From Hexactinellida sp. DTS-2022 (lineage: Eukaryota > Porifera > Hexactinellida), in the NCBI GenBank assembly GCA_028753945.1, contig JAPNXP010000002.1, forward strand, positions 8,618,001-8,682,000: 64,000 nucleotides of DNA, written 5' to 3'. The translations under genes and the position numbers were made by a program. Positions 12,301 through 25,464 of this stretch are shown here, piece by piece. The notes beneath the pieces are model-generated. The model was not told the origin of the DNA, did no database searches, and was given only the letters and a program-made list of their open reading frames with translations. The stretch's first letter is position 1. Each line of letters starts with the position of its first letter.

Positions 12301-15300
12301 ATTGGTTTAACTAAAATTAGTTATATTTATTAAATATTTATCCACACATCAACAGGAACTACCGTCCAGGCGGAGGAGCAGAGTGTTCACTTAGTGTATT
12401 GCTTGTCTTTGCACACTTTGGCTTAACTAAAATTTGTTTAATTTATTAAATATTTAGCCACACATTAACAGGCAGTACCGTCCAGGCGGAGGAGCAGAGT
12501 GTTCACTTAGTGTATTGCTTGTCTTAGAACACTGGTTTAACTAAAATTAGTATATTTATTTAATATTGAGCCACACATCAACAGGAACAACCGTCCAGGC
12601 GGAGGAGCAGAGTGTTCACTTAGTGTATTGCTTGTCTTTGCACACTTTGGCTTAACACACTTTGGTTTAACAAAATTTATATTATTTATTTAATATTTAG
12701 CCACACATCAACAGGCACTACCGTCCAGGCAGAGGAGCAGTGTTCACTTAGTGTATTGTTTGTCTTAGCACACTTTGGTTTAGCTTAAATTTGTGTTATT
12801 GATTAAATATTGAGCCACACATTAATAGGCAGTACCGTCCAGGCGGAGGAGCAGAGTGTTCACTTAGTGTATTGCTTATCTTAGAACACTTTGGTGTATT
12901 GCTTGTCTTTGCACACTTTGGCATAACTAAAATTTGTTTAATGTATTAAATATTTAGCCACACATCAACCGGCACTACCGTCAAGGCGGAGGAGCAGAGT
13001 GTTCACTTAGTGTATTGCTTGTCTTTGCACACTTTGGCTTAACTAAAATTTGTTTAATTTATTAAATATTTAGCCACACATCAACAGGCATTACCGTCCA
13101 GGCGGAGGAGCAGAGTGTTCACCTAGTGTATTGCTTGCCTTAGCACACTTTGGTTTAACTAAAATTTGTTTAATTTATTAAATATTTAGCCACACATCAA
13201 CAAGAACAAACGTCCAGGCGGAGGAGCAGAGTGTTCACTTAATGTATTGCTTGTCTTTGCACACTTTGGTTTAACTAAATTTGTCGAATTTATTAAATAT
13301 TGAGCCACACATCAACATGAACTACCGTCCAGGCGAGGAGAAGTAGCACACTTTGGTTTGACCAAAATTTCTTTGATATATTTATTATTGAGCCACACAT
13401 CAACAGGCAGTACTGTCCAGGCAGAGCAGCAGAATGTTCACTTAGCGTATTGCTTGTCTTAGAACACTTTGGTTTAACTAAAATTTGTTTAATTTATTAA
13501 ATATTTAGCCACACATCAACAGGAACTACCGTCCAGGCGGAGGAGCAGAGTGTTCACTTAGTGTATTGCTTGTCTTTGCACACTTTGGCTTAACACACTT
13601 TGGTTTAACAAAATTTATATTATTTATTTAATATTTAGCCACACATCAACAGGCACTACCGTCCAGGCAGAGTAGCAGTGTTCACTTAGTGTATTGTTTG
13701 TCTTAGCACACTTTGGTTTAGCTTAAATTTGTGTTATTGATTAAATATTGAGCCACACATTAATAGGCAGTACCGTCCAGGCGGAGGAGCAGAGTGTTCA
13801 CTTAGTGTATTGCTTATCTTAGAACACTTTGGTTTAACTAAAATTAGTATATTTATTAAATATTGAGACACACATCAACAGGAACAACCGTCCAGGCGGA
13901 GGAGCAGAGTGTTCACTTAGTGTATTGCTTGTCTTTGCACACTTTGGCTTAACTAAAATTTGTTTAATTTATTAAATATTTAGCCACACATCAACAGGCA
14001 TTACCGTCCAGGCGGTGGAGCAGAGTGTTCACCTAGTGTATTGCTTGCCTTAGCACACTTTGGTTTAACTAAAATTTGTTTAATTTATTAAATATTTAGC
14101 CACACATCAACAGGCATTACCGTCCAGGCGGAGGAGCAGAGTGTTCACCTAGTGTATTGCTTGCCTTAGCACACTTTGGTTTAACTAAAATTTGTTTAAT
14201 TTATTAAATATTTAGCCACACATCAACCGGCACTACCGTCAAGGCGGAGGAGCAGAGTGTTCACTTAGTGTATTGCTTGTCTTTGCACACTTTGGTTTAA
14301 CTAAAATTTCTTATATTTATTAAATATTGAGCCACACATCAACCGGCACTACCGTCAAGGCGGAGGAGCAGAGTGGTTTAACTTAAATTTGTTTTATTTA
14401 TTAAATATTTATCCACACATCAACAGGAACTACCGTCCAGGAGGAGGAGCAGAGTGTTCACTTAGTGTAATGCTTGTCTTTGCACACTTTGGCTTAACTA
14501 AAATTTGTTTAATTTATTAAATATTTAGCCACACATCAACCGGCACTACCGTCAAGGCGGAGGAGCAGAGTGTTCACTTAGTGTATTGCTTGTCTTTGCA
14601 CACTTTGGTTTAACTAAAATTTGTTATATTTATTAAATATTGAGCCACACATCAACCGGCACTACCGTCAAGGCGGAGGAGCAGAGTGGTTTAACTTAAA
14701 TTTGTTTTATTTATTAAATATTTATCCACACATCAACAGGAACTACCGTCCAGGCGGAGGAGCAGAGTGTTCACTTAGTGTAATGCTTGTCTTTGCACAC
14801 TTTGGCTTAACTAAAATTTGTTTAATTTATTAAATATTTAGCCACACATCAACAGGCATTACCGTCCAGGCGGAGGAGCAGAGTGTTCACCTAGTGTATT
14901 GCTTGCCTTAGCACACTTTGGTTTAACTAAAATTTGTTTAATTTATTAAATATTTAGCCACACATCAACAGGCATTACCGTCCAGGCGGAGGAGCAGAGT
15001 GTTCACCTAGTGTATTGCTTGCCTTAGCACACTTTGGTTTAACTTAAATTTGTTTTATTTATTAAATATTTAGCCACACATCAACAGGAACAACCGTCCA
15101 GGCGGAGGAGCAGAGTGTTCACTTAGTGTATTGCTTGTCTTTGCACACTTTGGCTTAACACACTTTGGTTTAACAAAATTTATATTATTTATTTAATATT
15201 TAGCCACACATCAACAGGCACTACCGTCCAGGCAGAGGAGCAGTGTTCACTTAGTGTATTGTTTGTCTTAGCACACTTTGGTTTAGCTTAAATTTGTGTT

Positions 15301-18300
15301 ATTGATTAAATATTGAGCCACACATTAATAGGCAGTACCGTCCAGGCGGAGGAGCAGAGTGTTCACTTAGTGTATTGCTTATCTTAGAACACTTTGGTGT
15401 ATTGCTTGTCTTTGCACACTTTGGCTTAACTAAAATTTGTTTAATGTATTAAATATTTAGCCACACATCAACCGGCACTACCGTCAAGGCGGAGGAGCAG
15501 AGTGTTCACTTAGTGTATTGCTTGTCTTTGCACACTTTGGTTTAACTAAAATTTGTTATATTTATTAAATATTGAGCCACACATCAACCGGCACTACCGT
15601 CAAGGCGGAGGAGCAGAGTGGTTTAACTTAAATTTGTTTTATTTATTAAATATTTATCCACACATCAACAGGAACTACCGTCCAGGCGGAGGAGCAGAGT
15701 GTTCACTTAGTGTAATGCTTGTCTTTGCACACTTTGGCTTAACTAAAATTTGTTTAATTTATTAAATATTTAGCAACACATCAACAGGCAGTACCGTCCA
15801 GGCGGAGGAGCAGAGTGTTCACCTAGTGTATTGCTTGCCTTAGCACACTTTGGTTTAACTAAAATTTGTTTAATTTATTAAATATTTAGCCACACATCAA
15901 CAAGAACAAACGTCCAGGCGGAGGAGCAGAGTGTTCACTTAATGTATTGCTTGTCTTTGCACACTTTGGTTTAACTAAATTTGTCGAATTTATTAAATAT
16001 TGAGCCACACATCAACATGAACTACCGTCCAGGTGAGGAGAAGTAGCACACTTTGGTTTGACCAAAATTTCTTTTATATATTTATTATTGAGCCACACAT
16101 CAACAGGCAGTACTGTCCAGGCAGAGCAGCAGAATGTTCACTTAGCGTATTGCTTGTCTTAGAACACTTTGGTTTAACTAAAATTTGTTTAATTTATTAA
16201 ATATTTAGCCACACATCAACAGGAACTACCGTCCAGGCGGAGGAGCAGAGTGTTCACTTAGTGTATTGCTTGTCTTTGCACACTTTGGCTTAACACACTT
16301 TGGTTTAACAAAATTTATATTATTTATTTAATATTTAGCCACACATCAACAGGCACTACCGTCCAGGCAGAGGAGCAGTGTTCACTTAGTGTATTGTTTG
16401 TCTTAGCACACTTTGGTTTAGCTTAAATTTGTGTTATTGATTAAATATTGAGCCACACATTAATAGGCAGTACCGTCCAGGCGGAGGAGCAGAGTGTTCA
16501 CTTAGTGTATTGCTTATCTTAGAACACTTTGGTTTAACTAAAATTAGTATATTTATTAAATATTGAGACACACATCAACAGGAACAACCGTCCAGGCGGA
16601 GGAGCAGAGTGTTCACCTAGTGTATTGCTTGCCTTAGCACACTTTGGTTTAACTAAAATTTGTTTAATTTATTAAATATTTAGCCACACATCAACCGGCA
16701 CTACCGTCAAGGCGGAGGAGCAGAGTGTTCACTTAGTGTATTGCTTGTCTTTGCACACTTTGGCTTAACTAAAATTTGTTTAATTTATTAAATATTTAGC
16801 CACACATTAACAGGCAGTACCGTCCAGGCGGAGGAGCAGAGTGTTCACTTAGTGTATTGCTTGTCTTAGAACACTGGTTTAACTAAAATTAGTATATTTA
16901 TTTAATATTGAGCCACACATCAACAGGAACAACCGTCCAGGCGGAGGAGCAGAGTGTTCACTTAGTGTATTGCTTGTCTTTGCACACTTTGGCTTAACAC
17001 ACTTTGGTTTAACAAAATTTATATTATTTATTTAATATTTAGCCACACATCAACAGGCACTACCGTCCAGGCAGAGGAGCAGTGTTCACTTAGTGTATTG
17101 TTTGTCTTAGCACACTTTGGTTTAGCTTAAATTTGTGTTATTGATTAAATATTGAGCCACACATTAATAGGCAGTACCGTCCAGGCGGAGGAGCAGAGTG
17201 TTCACTTAGTGTATTGCTTATCTTAGAACACTTTGGTGTATTGCTTGTCTTTGCACACTTTGGCTTAACTAAAATTTGTTTAATGTATTAAATATTTAGC
17301 CACACATCAACCGGCACTACCGTCAAGGCGGAGGAGCAGAGTGTTCACTTAGTGTATTGCTTGTCTTTGCACACTTTGGTTTAACTAAAATTTGTTATAT
17401 TTATTAAATATTGAGCCACACATCAACCGGCACTACCGTCAAGGCGGAGGAGCAGAGTGGTTTAACTTAAATTTGTTTTATTTATTAAATATTTATCCAC
17501 ACATCAACAGGAACTACCGTCCAGGCGGAGGAGCAGAGTGTTCACTTAGTGTAATGCTTGTCTTTGCACACTTTGGCTTAACTAAAATTTGTTTAATTTA
17601 TTAAATATTTAGCCACACATCAACAGGCAGTACCGTCCAGGCGGAGGAGCAGAGTGTTCACCTAGTGTATTGCTTGCCTTAGCACACTTTGGTTTAACTA
17701 AAATTTGTTTAATTTATTAAATATTTAGCCACACATCAACAAGAACAAACGTCCAGGCGGAGGAGCAGAGTGTTCACTTAATGTATTGCTTGTCTTTGCA
17801 CACTTTGGTTTAACTAAATTTGTCGAATTTATTAAATATTGAGCCACACATCAACATGAACTACCGTCCAGGCGAGGAGAAGTAGCACACTTTGGTTTGA
17901 CCAAAATTTCTTTTATATATTTATTATTGAGCCACACATCAACAGGCAGTACTGTCCAGGCAGAGCAGCAGAATGTTCACTTAGCGTATTGCTTGTCTTA
18001 GAACACTTTGGTTTAACTAAAATTTGTTTAATTTATTAAATATTTAGCCACACATCAACAGGAACTACCGTCCAGGCGGAGGAGCAGAGTGTTCACTTAG
18101 TGTATTGCTTGTCTTTGCACACTTTGGCTTAACACACTTTGGTTTAACAAAATTTATATTATTTATTTAATATTTAGCCACACATCAACAGGCACTACCG
18201 TCCAGGCAGAGGAGCAGTGTTCACTTAGTGTATTGTTTGTCTTAGCACACTTTGGTTTAGCTTAAATTTGTGTTATTGATTAAATATTGAGCCACACATT

Positions 18301-18920
18301 AATAGGCAGTACCGTCCAGGCGGAGGAGCAGAGTGTTCACTTAGTGTATTGCTTATCTTAGAGCACTTTGGTTTAACTAAAATTAGTATATTTATTAAAT
18401 ATTGAGACACACATCAACAGGAACAACCGTCCAGGCGGAGGAGCAGAGTGTTCACTTAGTGTATTGCTTGTCTTTGCACACTTTGGCTTAACTAAAATTT
18501 GTTTAATTTATTAAATATTTAGCCACACATCAACAGGCATTACCGTCCAGGCGGTGGAGCAGAGTGTTCACCTAGTGTATTGCTTGCCTTAGCACACTTT
18601 GGTTTAACTAAAATTTGTTTAATTTATTAAATATTTAGCCACACATCAACAGGCATTACCGTCCAGGCGGAGGAGCAGAGTGTTCACCTAGTGTATTGCT
18701 TGCCTTAGCACACTTTGGTTTAACTAAAATTTGTTTAATTTATTAAATATTTAGCCACACATCAACCGGCACTACCGTCAAGGCGGAGGAGCAGAGTGTT
18801 CACTTAGTGTATTGCTTGTCTTTGCACACTTTGGTTTAACTAAAATTTCTTATATTTATTAAATATTGAGCCACACATCAACCGGCACTACCGTCAAGGC
18901 GGAGGAGCAGAGTGGTTTAA
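6300..18920 (+). repeat. Satellite with multi-kb higher-order repeats (1,768, 2,900, 5,952 and 10,491-bp spacings)
   Basis: Equivalent tagged monomers recur at fixed long distances. A segment from about 7,110 to 8,990 returns about 5,952 bp further on (13,060-14,940) and, for much of its length, 10,491 bp further on (from about 17,600). A segment at 8,900-9,840 returns 2,900 bp further on. New monomer types are mixed in: an approximately 88-bp form in which ggcgaggagaagtag runs straight into cacactttgg (for example 7,380-7,467), a form with a duplicated cacactttggcttaa 15-mer (for example near 7,627), and a chimeric junction ttggtgtattgcttgtc (for example near 11,212). No other sequence is present. 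Confidence 0.8.
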
Positions 18921-21262
18921 CTTAAATTTGTTTTATTTATTAAATATTTATCCACACATCAACAGGAACTACCGTCCAGGCGGAGGAGCAGAGTGTTCAC
19001 TTAGTGTAATGCTTGTCTTTGCACACTTTGGCTTAACTAAAATTTGTTTAATTTATTAAATATTTAGCCACACATCAACCGGCACTACCGTCAAGGCGGA
19101 GGAGCAGAGTGTTCACTTAGTGTATTGCTTGTCTTTGCACACTTTGGTTTAACTAAAATTTGTTATATTTATTAAATATTGAGCCACACATCAACCGGCA
19201 CTACCGTCAAGGCGGAGGAGCAGAGTGGTTTAACTTAAATTTGTTTTATTTATTAAATATTTATCCACACATCAACAGGAACTACCGTCCAGGCGGAGGA
19301 GCAGAGTGTTCACTTAGTGTAATGCTTGTCTTTGCACACTTTGGCTTAACTAAAATTTGTTTAATTTATTAAATATTTAGCCACACATCAACAGGCATTA
19401 CCGTCCAGGCGGAGGAGCAGAGTGTTCACCTAGTGTATTGCTTGCCTTAGCACACTTTGGTTTAACTAAAATTTGTTTAATTTATTAAATATTTAGCCAC
19501 ACATCAACAAGAACAAACGTCCAGGCGGAGGAGCAGAGTGTTCACTTAGTGTATTGCATGTCTTTGCACACTTTGGCTTAACTAAAATTTGTTTAATGTA
19601 TTAAATATTTAGCCACACATCAACCGGCACTACCGTCAAGGCGGAGGAGCAGAGTGTTCACTTAGTGTATTGCTTGTCTTTGCACACTTTGGTTTAACTA
19701 AAATTTGTTATATTTATTAAATATTGAGCCACACATCAACCGGCACTACCGTCAAGGCGGAGGAGCAGAGTGGTTTAACTTAAATTTGTTTTATTTATTA
19801 AATATTTATCCACACATCAACAGGAACTACCGTCCAGGCGGAGGAGCAGAGTGTTCACTTTGTGTATTGCTTGTCTTTGCACACTTTGGTTTATCTAAAA
19901 AAAATTTAATTTATTAAATATTTAGCCACACATCAACCGGCACTACCGTCAAGGCTGTGGAGCAGAGTGGTTTAACTAAAATTTGTTTAATTTATTTAAT
20001 ATTTAGCCACACATCAACAGGCATTACCGTCCAGGCGGAGGAGCAGAGTGTTCACTTAGTGTATTGCTTGTCTTGGCACACTTTGGTTTAACTAAAATTT
20101 GTCGAATTTATTGTATATTGAGCCACACATCAACATGAACTACCGTCCAGGCGAGGAGAAGTAGCACACTTTGGTTTAAGGAGATAGAATATCAAATTGA
20201 ATGTATATTATCAAAACATTCAAAATGCTTCTTTAACCAAAATTTCTTTTATATATTTATTATTGAGTCACACATCAACAGGCAGTACTGTCCAGGAGGA
20301 GGAGCAGAGTGTTCACTTAGTGTATTATTTGTCTTAGCACACATTGGTTTAACTAAAATTAGTTATATTTATTAAATATTTATCCACACATCAACAGGAA
20401 CTACCGTCCAGGCGGAGGAGCAGAGTGTTCACTTAGTGTATTGCTTGTCTTTGCACACTTTGGCTTAACTAAAATTTGTTTAATTTATTAAATATTTAGC
20501 CACACATTAACAGGCAGTACCGTCCAGGCGGAGGAGCAGAGTGTTCACTTAGTGTATTGCTTGTCTTAGAACACTTTGGTTTAGCTTAAATTTGTGTTAT
20601 TGATTAAATATTGAGCCACACATTAATAGGCAGTACCGTCCAAGGAGCAGAGTGTTCACTTAGTGTATTGCTTATCTTAGAACACTTTGGTTTAACTAAA
20701 ATTAGTATATTTATTAAATATTGAGCCACACATCAACAGGAACAACCGTCCAGGCGGAGGAGCAGAGTGTTCACTTAGTGTATTGCTTGTCTTTGCACAC
20801 TTTGGCTTAACTAAAATTTGTTTAATTTATTAAATATTTAGCCACACATCAACAGGCATTACCGTCCAGGCGGAGGAGCAGAGTGTTCACTAATGTATTG
20901 CTTGTCTTTGCACACTTTGGTTTACCCTAAATTTGTTTTATTTTTAAATATTTAGCCACACATCAACAGGCACTACCATCCAGGCAGAGGGGCAGAGGAG
21001 CAGAGTGTTCACTTAGTGTTTTGCTTCGCTTAGCACACTTTGGTTTAACTAAAATTTGTTTAATTTTGTAAATATTTAGCCACACATCAACCGGCACTAC
21101 CGTCAAGGCGGAGGAGCAGAGTGTTCACTTAGTGTATTGCTTGTCTTTGCACACTTTGGCTTAACTAAAATTTGTTTAATTTATTAAATATTTAGCCACA
21201 CATTAACAGGCAGTACCGTCCAGGCGGAGGAGCAGAGTGTTCACTTAGTGTATTGCTTGTCT
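18920..21262 (+). repeat. 4,416-bp segmental duplication, copy 1
   Basis: Many markers in this segment recur exactly 4,416 bp downstream: the 53-bp insert (20,180 to 24,596), the ccaaggagcag deletion (20,641 to 25,057), the cactaatgtattg variant (20,891 to 25,307), and gttttgcttcgctt (21,018 to 25,434). The right end is where the two copies diverge, at about 21,262 here and 26,558 in copy 2, after allowing for the MITE in copy 2. The left end is poorly defined, between about 18,920 and 19,030. Copy 1 keeps the empty target site (TTAA at 21,045-21,048) for the MITE present in copy 2. Confidence 0.85.
20180..20232. mobile_element. 53-bp TTAA-flanked insert, copy 1 (MITE remnant)
   Basis: Non-satellite DNA interrupts the monomer at ggtttaa^ccaaaatttc and is bounded by TTAA at 20,176-20,179 and 20,233-20,236. 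Undisturbed monomers of the same type nearby (for example near 23,045) have a single TTAA there, so this is an insertion with a 4-bp TTAA duplication. It begins ggagatagaatatcaaat, which matches the terminus of the 870-bp MITE at 58,555 (ggagataggtcctcaaat) at 14 of 18 positions. The right end shows no matching inverted terminus. An internal pair, ttgaatgt and acattcaa, could form a small hairpin. It is probably a heavily deleted relative of that MITE. It has no coding capacity. Confidence 0.7.
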
Positions 21263-23336
21263 TAGAACACTTGGTTTAGCTTAAATTTGTGTTATTGATT
21301 AAATATTGAGCCACACATTAATAGGCAGTACCGTCCAGGCGGAGGAGCAGAGTGTTCACTTAGTGTATTGCTTATCTTAGAACACTTTGGTTTAACTAAA
21401 ATTAGTATATTTGTTAAATATTGAGCCACACATCAACAGGAACAACCGTCCAGGCGGAGGAGCAGAGTGTTCACTTAGTGTATTGCTTGTCTTTGCACAC
21501 TTTGGCTTAACTAAAATTTGTTTAATTTATTAAATATTTAGCCACACATCAACAGGCATTACCGTCCAGGCGGAGGAGCAGAGTGTTCACTAATGTATTG
21601 CTTGTCTTTGCACACTTTGGTTTACCCTAAATTTGTTTTATTTTTAAATATTTAGCCACACATCAACAGGCACTACCATCCAGGCAGAGGAGCAGAGTGT
21701 TCACTTAGTGTATTGCTTCCCTTAGCACACTTTGGTTTAACTAAAATTTGTTTAATTTTGTAAATATTTAGCCACACATCAACCGGCACTACCGTCAAGG
21801 CGGAGGAGCAGAGTGTTCACATTGTGTATTGCTTGTCTTTGCACACTTTGGTTTAACTAAAAAAAATTTAATTTATTAAATATTTAGCCACACATCAACC
21901 GGCACTACCGTCAAGGCGGAGGAGCAGAGTGGTTTAACTTAAATTTGTTTTATTTATTAAATATTTATCCACACATCAACAGGAACTACCGTCCAGGCGG
22001 AGGAGCAGAGTGTTCACTTAGTGTATTGGTTGTCTTTGCACACTTTGGCTTAACTAAAATTTGTTTAATTTATTTAATATTCAGCCACACATCAACAGGC
22101 ATTACCGTCAAGGCGGAGGAGCAGAGTGTTCACTTAGTGTATTGCTTGTCTTTGCACACTTTGGTTTAACTAAATTTGTTATATTTATTAAATATTGAGC
22201 CACACATCAACCGGCACTACCGTCAAGGCGGAGGAGCAGAGTGTTCACATTGTGTATTGCTTGTCTTTGCACACTTTGGTTTAACTAAAAAAAATTTAAT
22301 TTATTAAATATTTAGCCACACATCAACCGGCACTACCGTCAAGGCGGAGGAGCAGAGTGGTTTAACTTAAATTTGTTTTATTTATTAAATATTTATCCAC
22401 ACATCAACATGAACTACCGTCCAGGCGGGGAGAAGTAGCACACTTTGGTTTAACCAAAATTTCTTTTATATATTTATTATTGAGTCACACATCAACAGGC
22501 AGTACTGTCCAGGAGGAGGAGCAGAGTGGTTTAACTTAAATTTGTTTTATTTATTAAATATTTATCCACACATCAACAGGAACTACCGTCCAGGCGGAGG
22601 AGCAGAGTGTTCACTTAGTGTATTGGTTGTCTTTGCACACTTTGGTTTAACTAAAATTTGTTATATTTATTAAATATTGAGCCACACATCAACCGGCACT
22701 ACCGTCAAGGCGGAGCAGCAGAGTGTTCACATTGTGTATTGCTTGTCTTTGCACACTTTGGTTTAACTAAAAAAAATTTAATTTATTAAATATTTAGCCA
22801 CACATCAACCGGCACTACCGTCAAGGCGGAGGAGCAGAGTGGTTTAACTTAAATTTGTTTTATTTATTAAATATTTATCCACACATCAACAGGAACTACC
22901 GTCCAGGCGGAGGAGCAGAGTGTTCACTTAGTGTATTGGTTGTCTTTGCACACTTTGGCTTAACTAAAATTTGTCGAATTTATTGTATATTGAGCCACAC
23001 ATCAACATGAACTACCGTCCAGGCGAGGAGAAGTAGCACACTTTGGTTTAACCAAAATTTCTTTTATATATTTATTATTGAGTCACACATCAACAGGCAG
23101 TACTGTCCAGGAGGAGGAGCAGAGTGTTCACTTAGTGTATTATTTGTCTTAGCACACATTGGTTTAACTAAAATTTGTTATATTTATTAAATATTTATCC
23201 ACACATCAACATGAACTACCGTCCAGGCGAGGAGAAGTAGCACACTTTGGTTTAACCAAAATTTCTTTTATATATTTATTATTGAGTCACACATCAACAG
23301 GCAGTACTGTCCAGGAGGAGGAGCAGAGTGGTTTAA
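21262..23336 (+). repeat. Satellite rich in shortened monomers
   Basis: Plus-orientation monomers dominated by 81-bp forms, the approximately 88-bp gaggagaagtag form, and monomers in which the usual ctaaaatttg is replaced by ctaaaaaaaattt (for example near 21,855, 22,285 and 22,765). The order is irregular compared with flanking blocks, with local tandem copies spaced a few hundred bp apart. Nothing other than satellite is visible. Confidence 0.75.
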
Positions 23337-24595
23337 CTTAAATTTGTTTTATTTATTAAATATTTATCCACACATCAACAGGAACTACCGTCCAGGCGGA
23401 GGAGCAGAGTGTTCACTTAGTGTATTGGTTGTCTTTGCACACTTTGGCTTAACTAAAATTTGTTTAATTTATTAAATATTTAGCCACACATCAACCGGCA
23501 CTACCGTCAAGGCGGAGGAGCAGAGTGTTCACTTAGTGTATTGCTTGTCTTTGCACACTTTGGTTTAACTAAAATTTGTTATATTTATTAAATATTGAGC
23601 CACACATCAACCGGCACTACCGTCAAGGCGGAGGAGCAGAGTGGTTTAACTTAAATTTGTTTTATTTATTAAATATTTATCCACACATCAACAGGAACTA
23701 CCGTCCAGGCGGAGGAGCAGAGTGTTCACTTAGTGTAATGCTTGTCTTTGCACACTTTGGCTTAACTAAAATTTGTTTAATTTATTAAATATTTAGCCAC
23801 ACATCAACAGGCATTACCGTCCAGGCGGAGGAGCAGAGTGTTCACCTAGTGTATTGCTTGCCTTAGCACACTTTGGTTTAACTAAAATTTGTTTAATTTA
23901 TTAAATATTTAGCCACACATCAACAAGAACAAACGTCCAGGCGGAGGAGCAGAGTGTTCACTTAGTGTATTGCTTGTCTTTGCACACTTTGGCTTAACTA
24001 AAATTTGTTTAATGTATTAAATATTTAGCCACACATCAACCGGCACTACCGTCAAGGCGGAGGAGCAGAGTGTTCACTTAGTGTATTGCTTGTCTTTGCA
24101 CACTTTGGTTTAACTAAAATTTGTTATATTTATTAAATATTGAGCCACACATCAACCGGCACTACCGTCAAGGCGGAGGAGCAGAGTGGTTTAACTTAAA
24201 TTTGTTTTATTTATTAAATATTTATCCACACATCAACAGGAACTACCGTCCAGGCGGAGGAGCAGAGTGTTCACTTTGTGTATTGCTTGTCTTTGCACAC
24301 TTTGGTTTATCTAAAAAATTTTTAATTTATTAAATATTTAGCCACACATCAACCGGCACTACCGTCAAGGCTGTGGAGCAGAGTGGTTTAACTAAAATTT
24401 GTTTAATTTATTTAATATTTAGCCACACATCAACAGGCATTACCGTCCAGGCGGAGGAGCAGAGTGTTCACTTAGTGTATTGCTTGTCTTGGCACACTTT
24501 GGTTTAACTAAAATTTGTCGAATTTATTGTATATTGAGCCACACATCAACATGAACTACCGTCCAGGCGAGGAGAAGTAGCACACTTTGGTTTAA

Positions 24596-24648
24596 GGAGA
24601 TAGAATATCAAATTGAATGTATATTATCAAAACATTCAAAATGCTTCT
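24596..24648. mobile_element. 53-bp TTAA-flanked insert, copy 2
   Basis: By eye this is identical to the insert at 20,180-20,232 and lies exactly 4,416 bp away in the same satellite context, flanked by TTAA at 24,592-24,595 and 24,649-24,652. The shared context shows it was copied by segmental duplication rather than by a second insertion. Confidence 0.7.
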
Positions 24649-25464
24649 TTAACCAAAATTTCTTTTATATATTTATTATTGAGTCACACATCAACAGGCA
24701 GTACTGTCCAGGAGGAGGAGCAGAGTGTTCACTTAGTGTATTATTTGTCTTAGCACACATTGTTTTAACTAAAATTTGTTATATTTATTAAATATTTATC
24801 CACACATCAACAGGAACTACCGTCCAGGCGGAGGAGCAGAGTGTTCACTTAGTGTATTGCTTGTCTTTGCACACTTTGGCTTAACTAAAATTTGTTTAAT
24901 TTATTAAATATTTAGCCACACATTAACAGGCAGTACCGTCCAGGCGGAGGAGCAGAGTGTTCACTTAGTGTATTGCTTGTCTTAGAACACTTTGGTTTAG
25001 CTTAAATTTGTGTTATTGATTAAATATTGAGCCACACATTAATAGGCAGTACCGTCCAAGGAGCAGAGTGTTCACTTAGTGTATTGCTTATCTTAGAACA
25101 CTTTGGTTTAACTAAAATTAGTATATTTATTAAATATTGAGCCACACATCAACAGGAACAACCGTCCAGGCGGAGGAGCAGAGTGTTCACTTAGTGTATT
25201 GCTTGTCTTTGCACACTTTGGCTTAACTAAAATTTGTTTAATTTATTAAATATTTAGCCACACATCAACAGGCATTACCGTCCAGGCGGAGGAGCAGAGT
25301 GTTCACTAATGTATTGCTTGTCTTTGCACACTTTGGTTTACCCTAAATTTGTTTTATTTTTAAATATTTAGCCACACATCAACAGGCACTACCATCCAGG
25401 CAGAGGGGCAGAGGAGCAGAGTGTTCACTTAGTGTTTTGCTTCGCTTAGCACACTTTGGTTTAA

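Larger units (their letters stand above)
1..25464 (+). repeat. 116-bp satellite array, block I (plus orientation)
   Basis: Head-to-tail monomers fill this stretch. Measured at the ggcggaggag motif, successive starts at 1, 117, 233, 348 and 464 give periods of 116, 116, 115 and 116 bp. Each monomer has a conserved half (cacacatcaac, accgtccaggcggaggag, gtgttcacttagtgtattgc, cacactttggtttaa) and an AT-rich half (ctaaaatttgtttaattt, attaaatatttagc). Variants differ by substitutions and fixed deletions, and are arranged in higher-order repeats. The only non-satellite DNA is two copies of a 53-bp insert near 20,180 and 24,596. No coding sequence or RNA gene is visible. Short open frames occur only because the 116-bp unit happens to lack stops in some variants. 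I do not recognise the satellite family. Confidence 0.97.
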
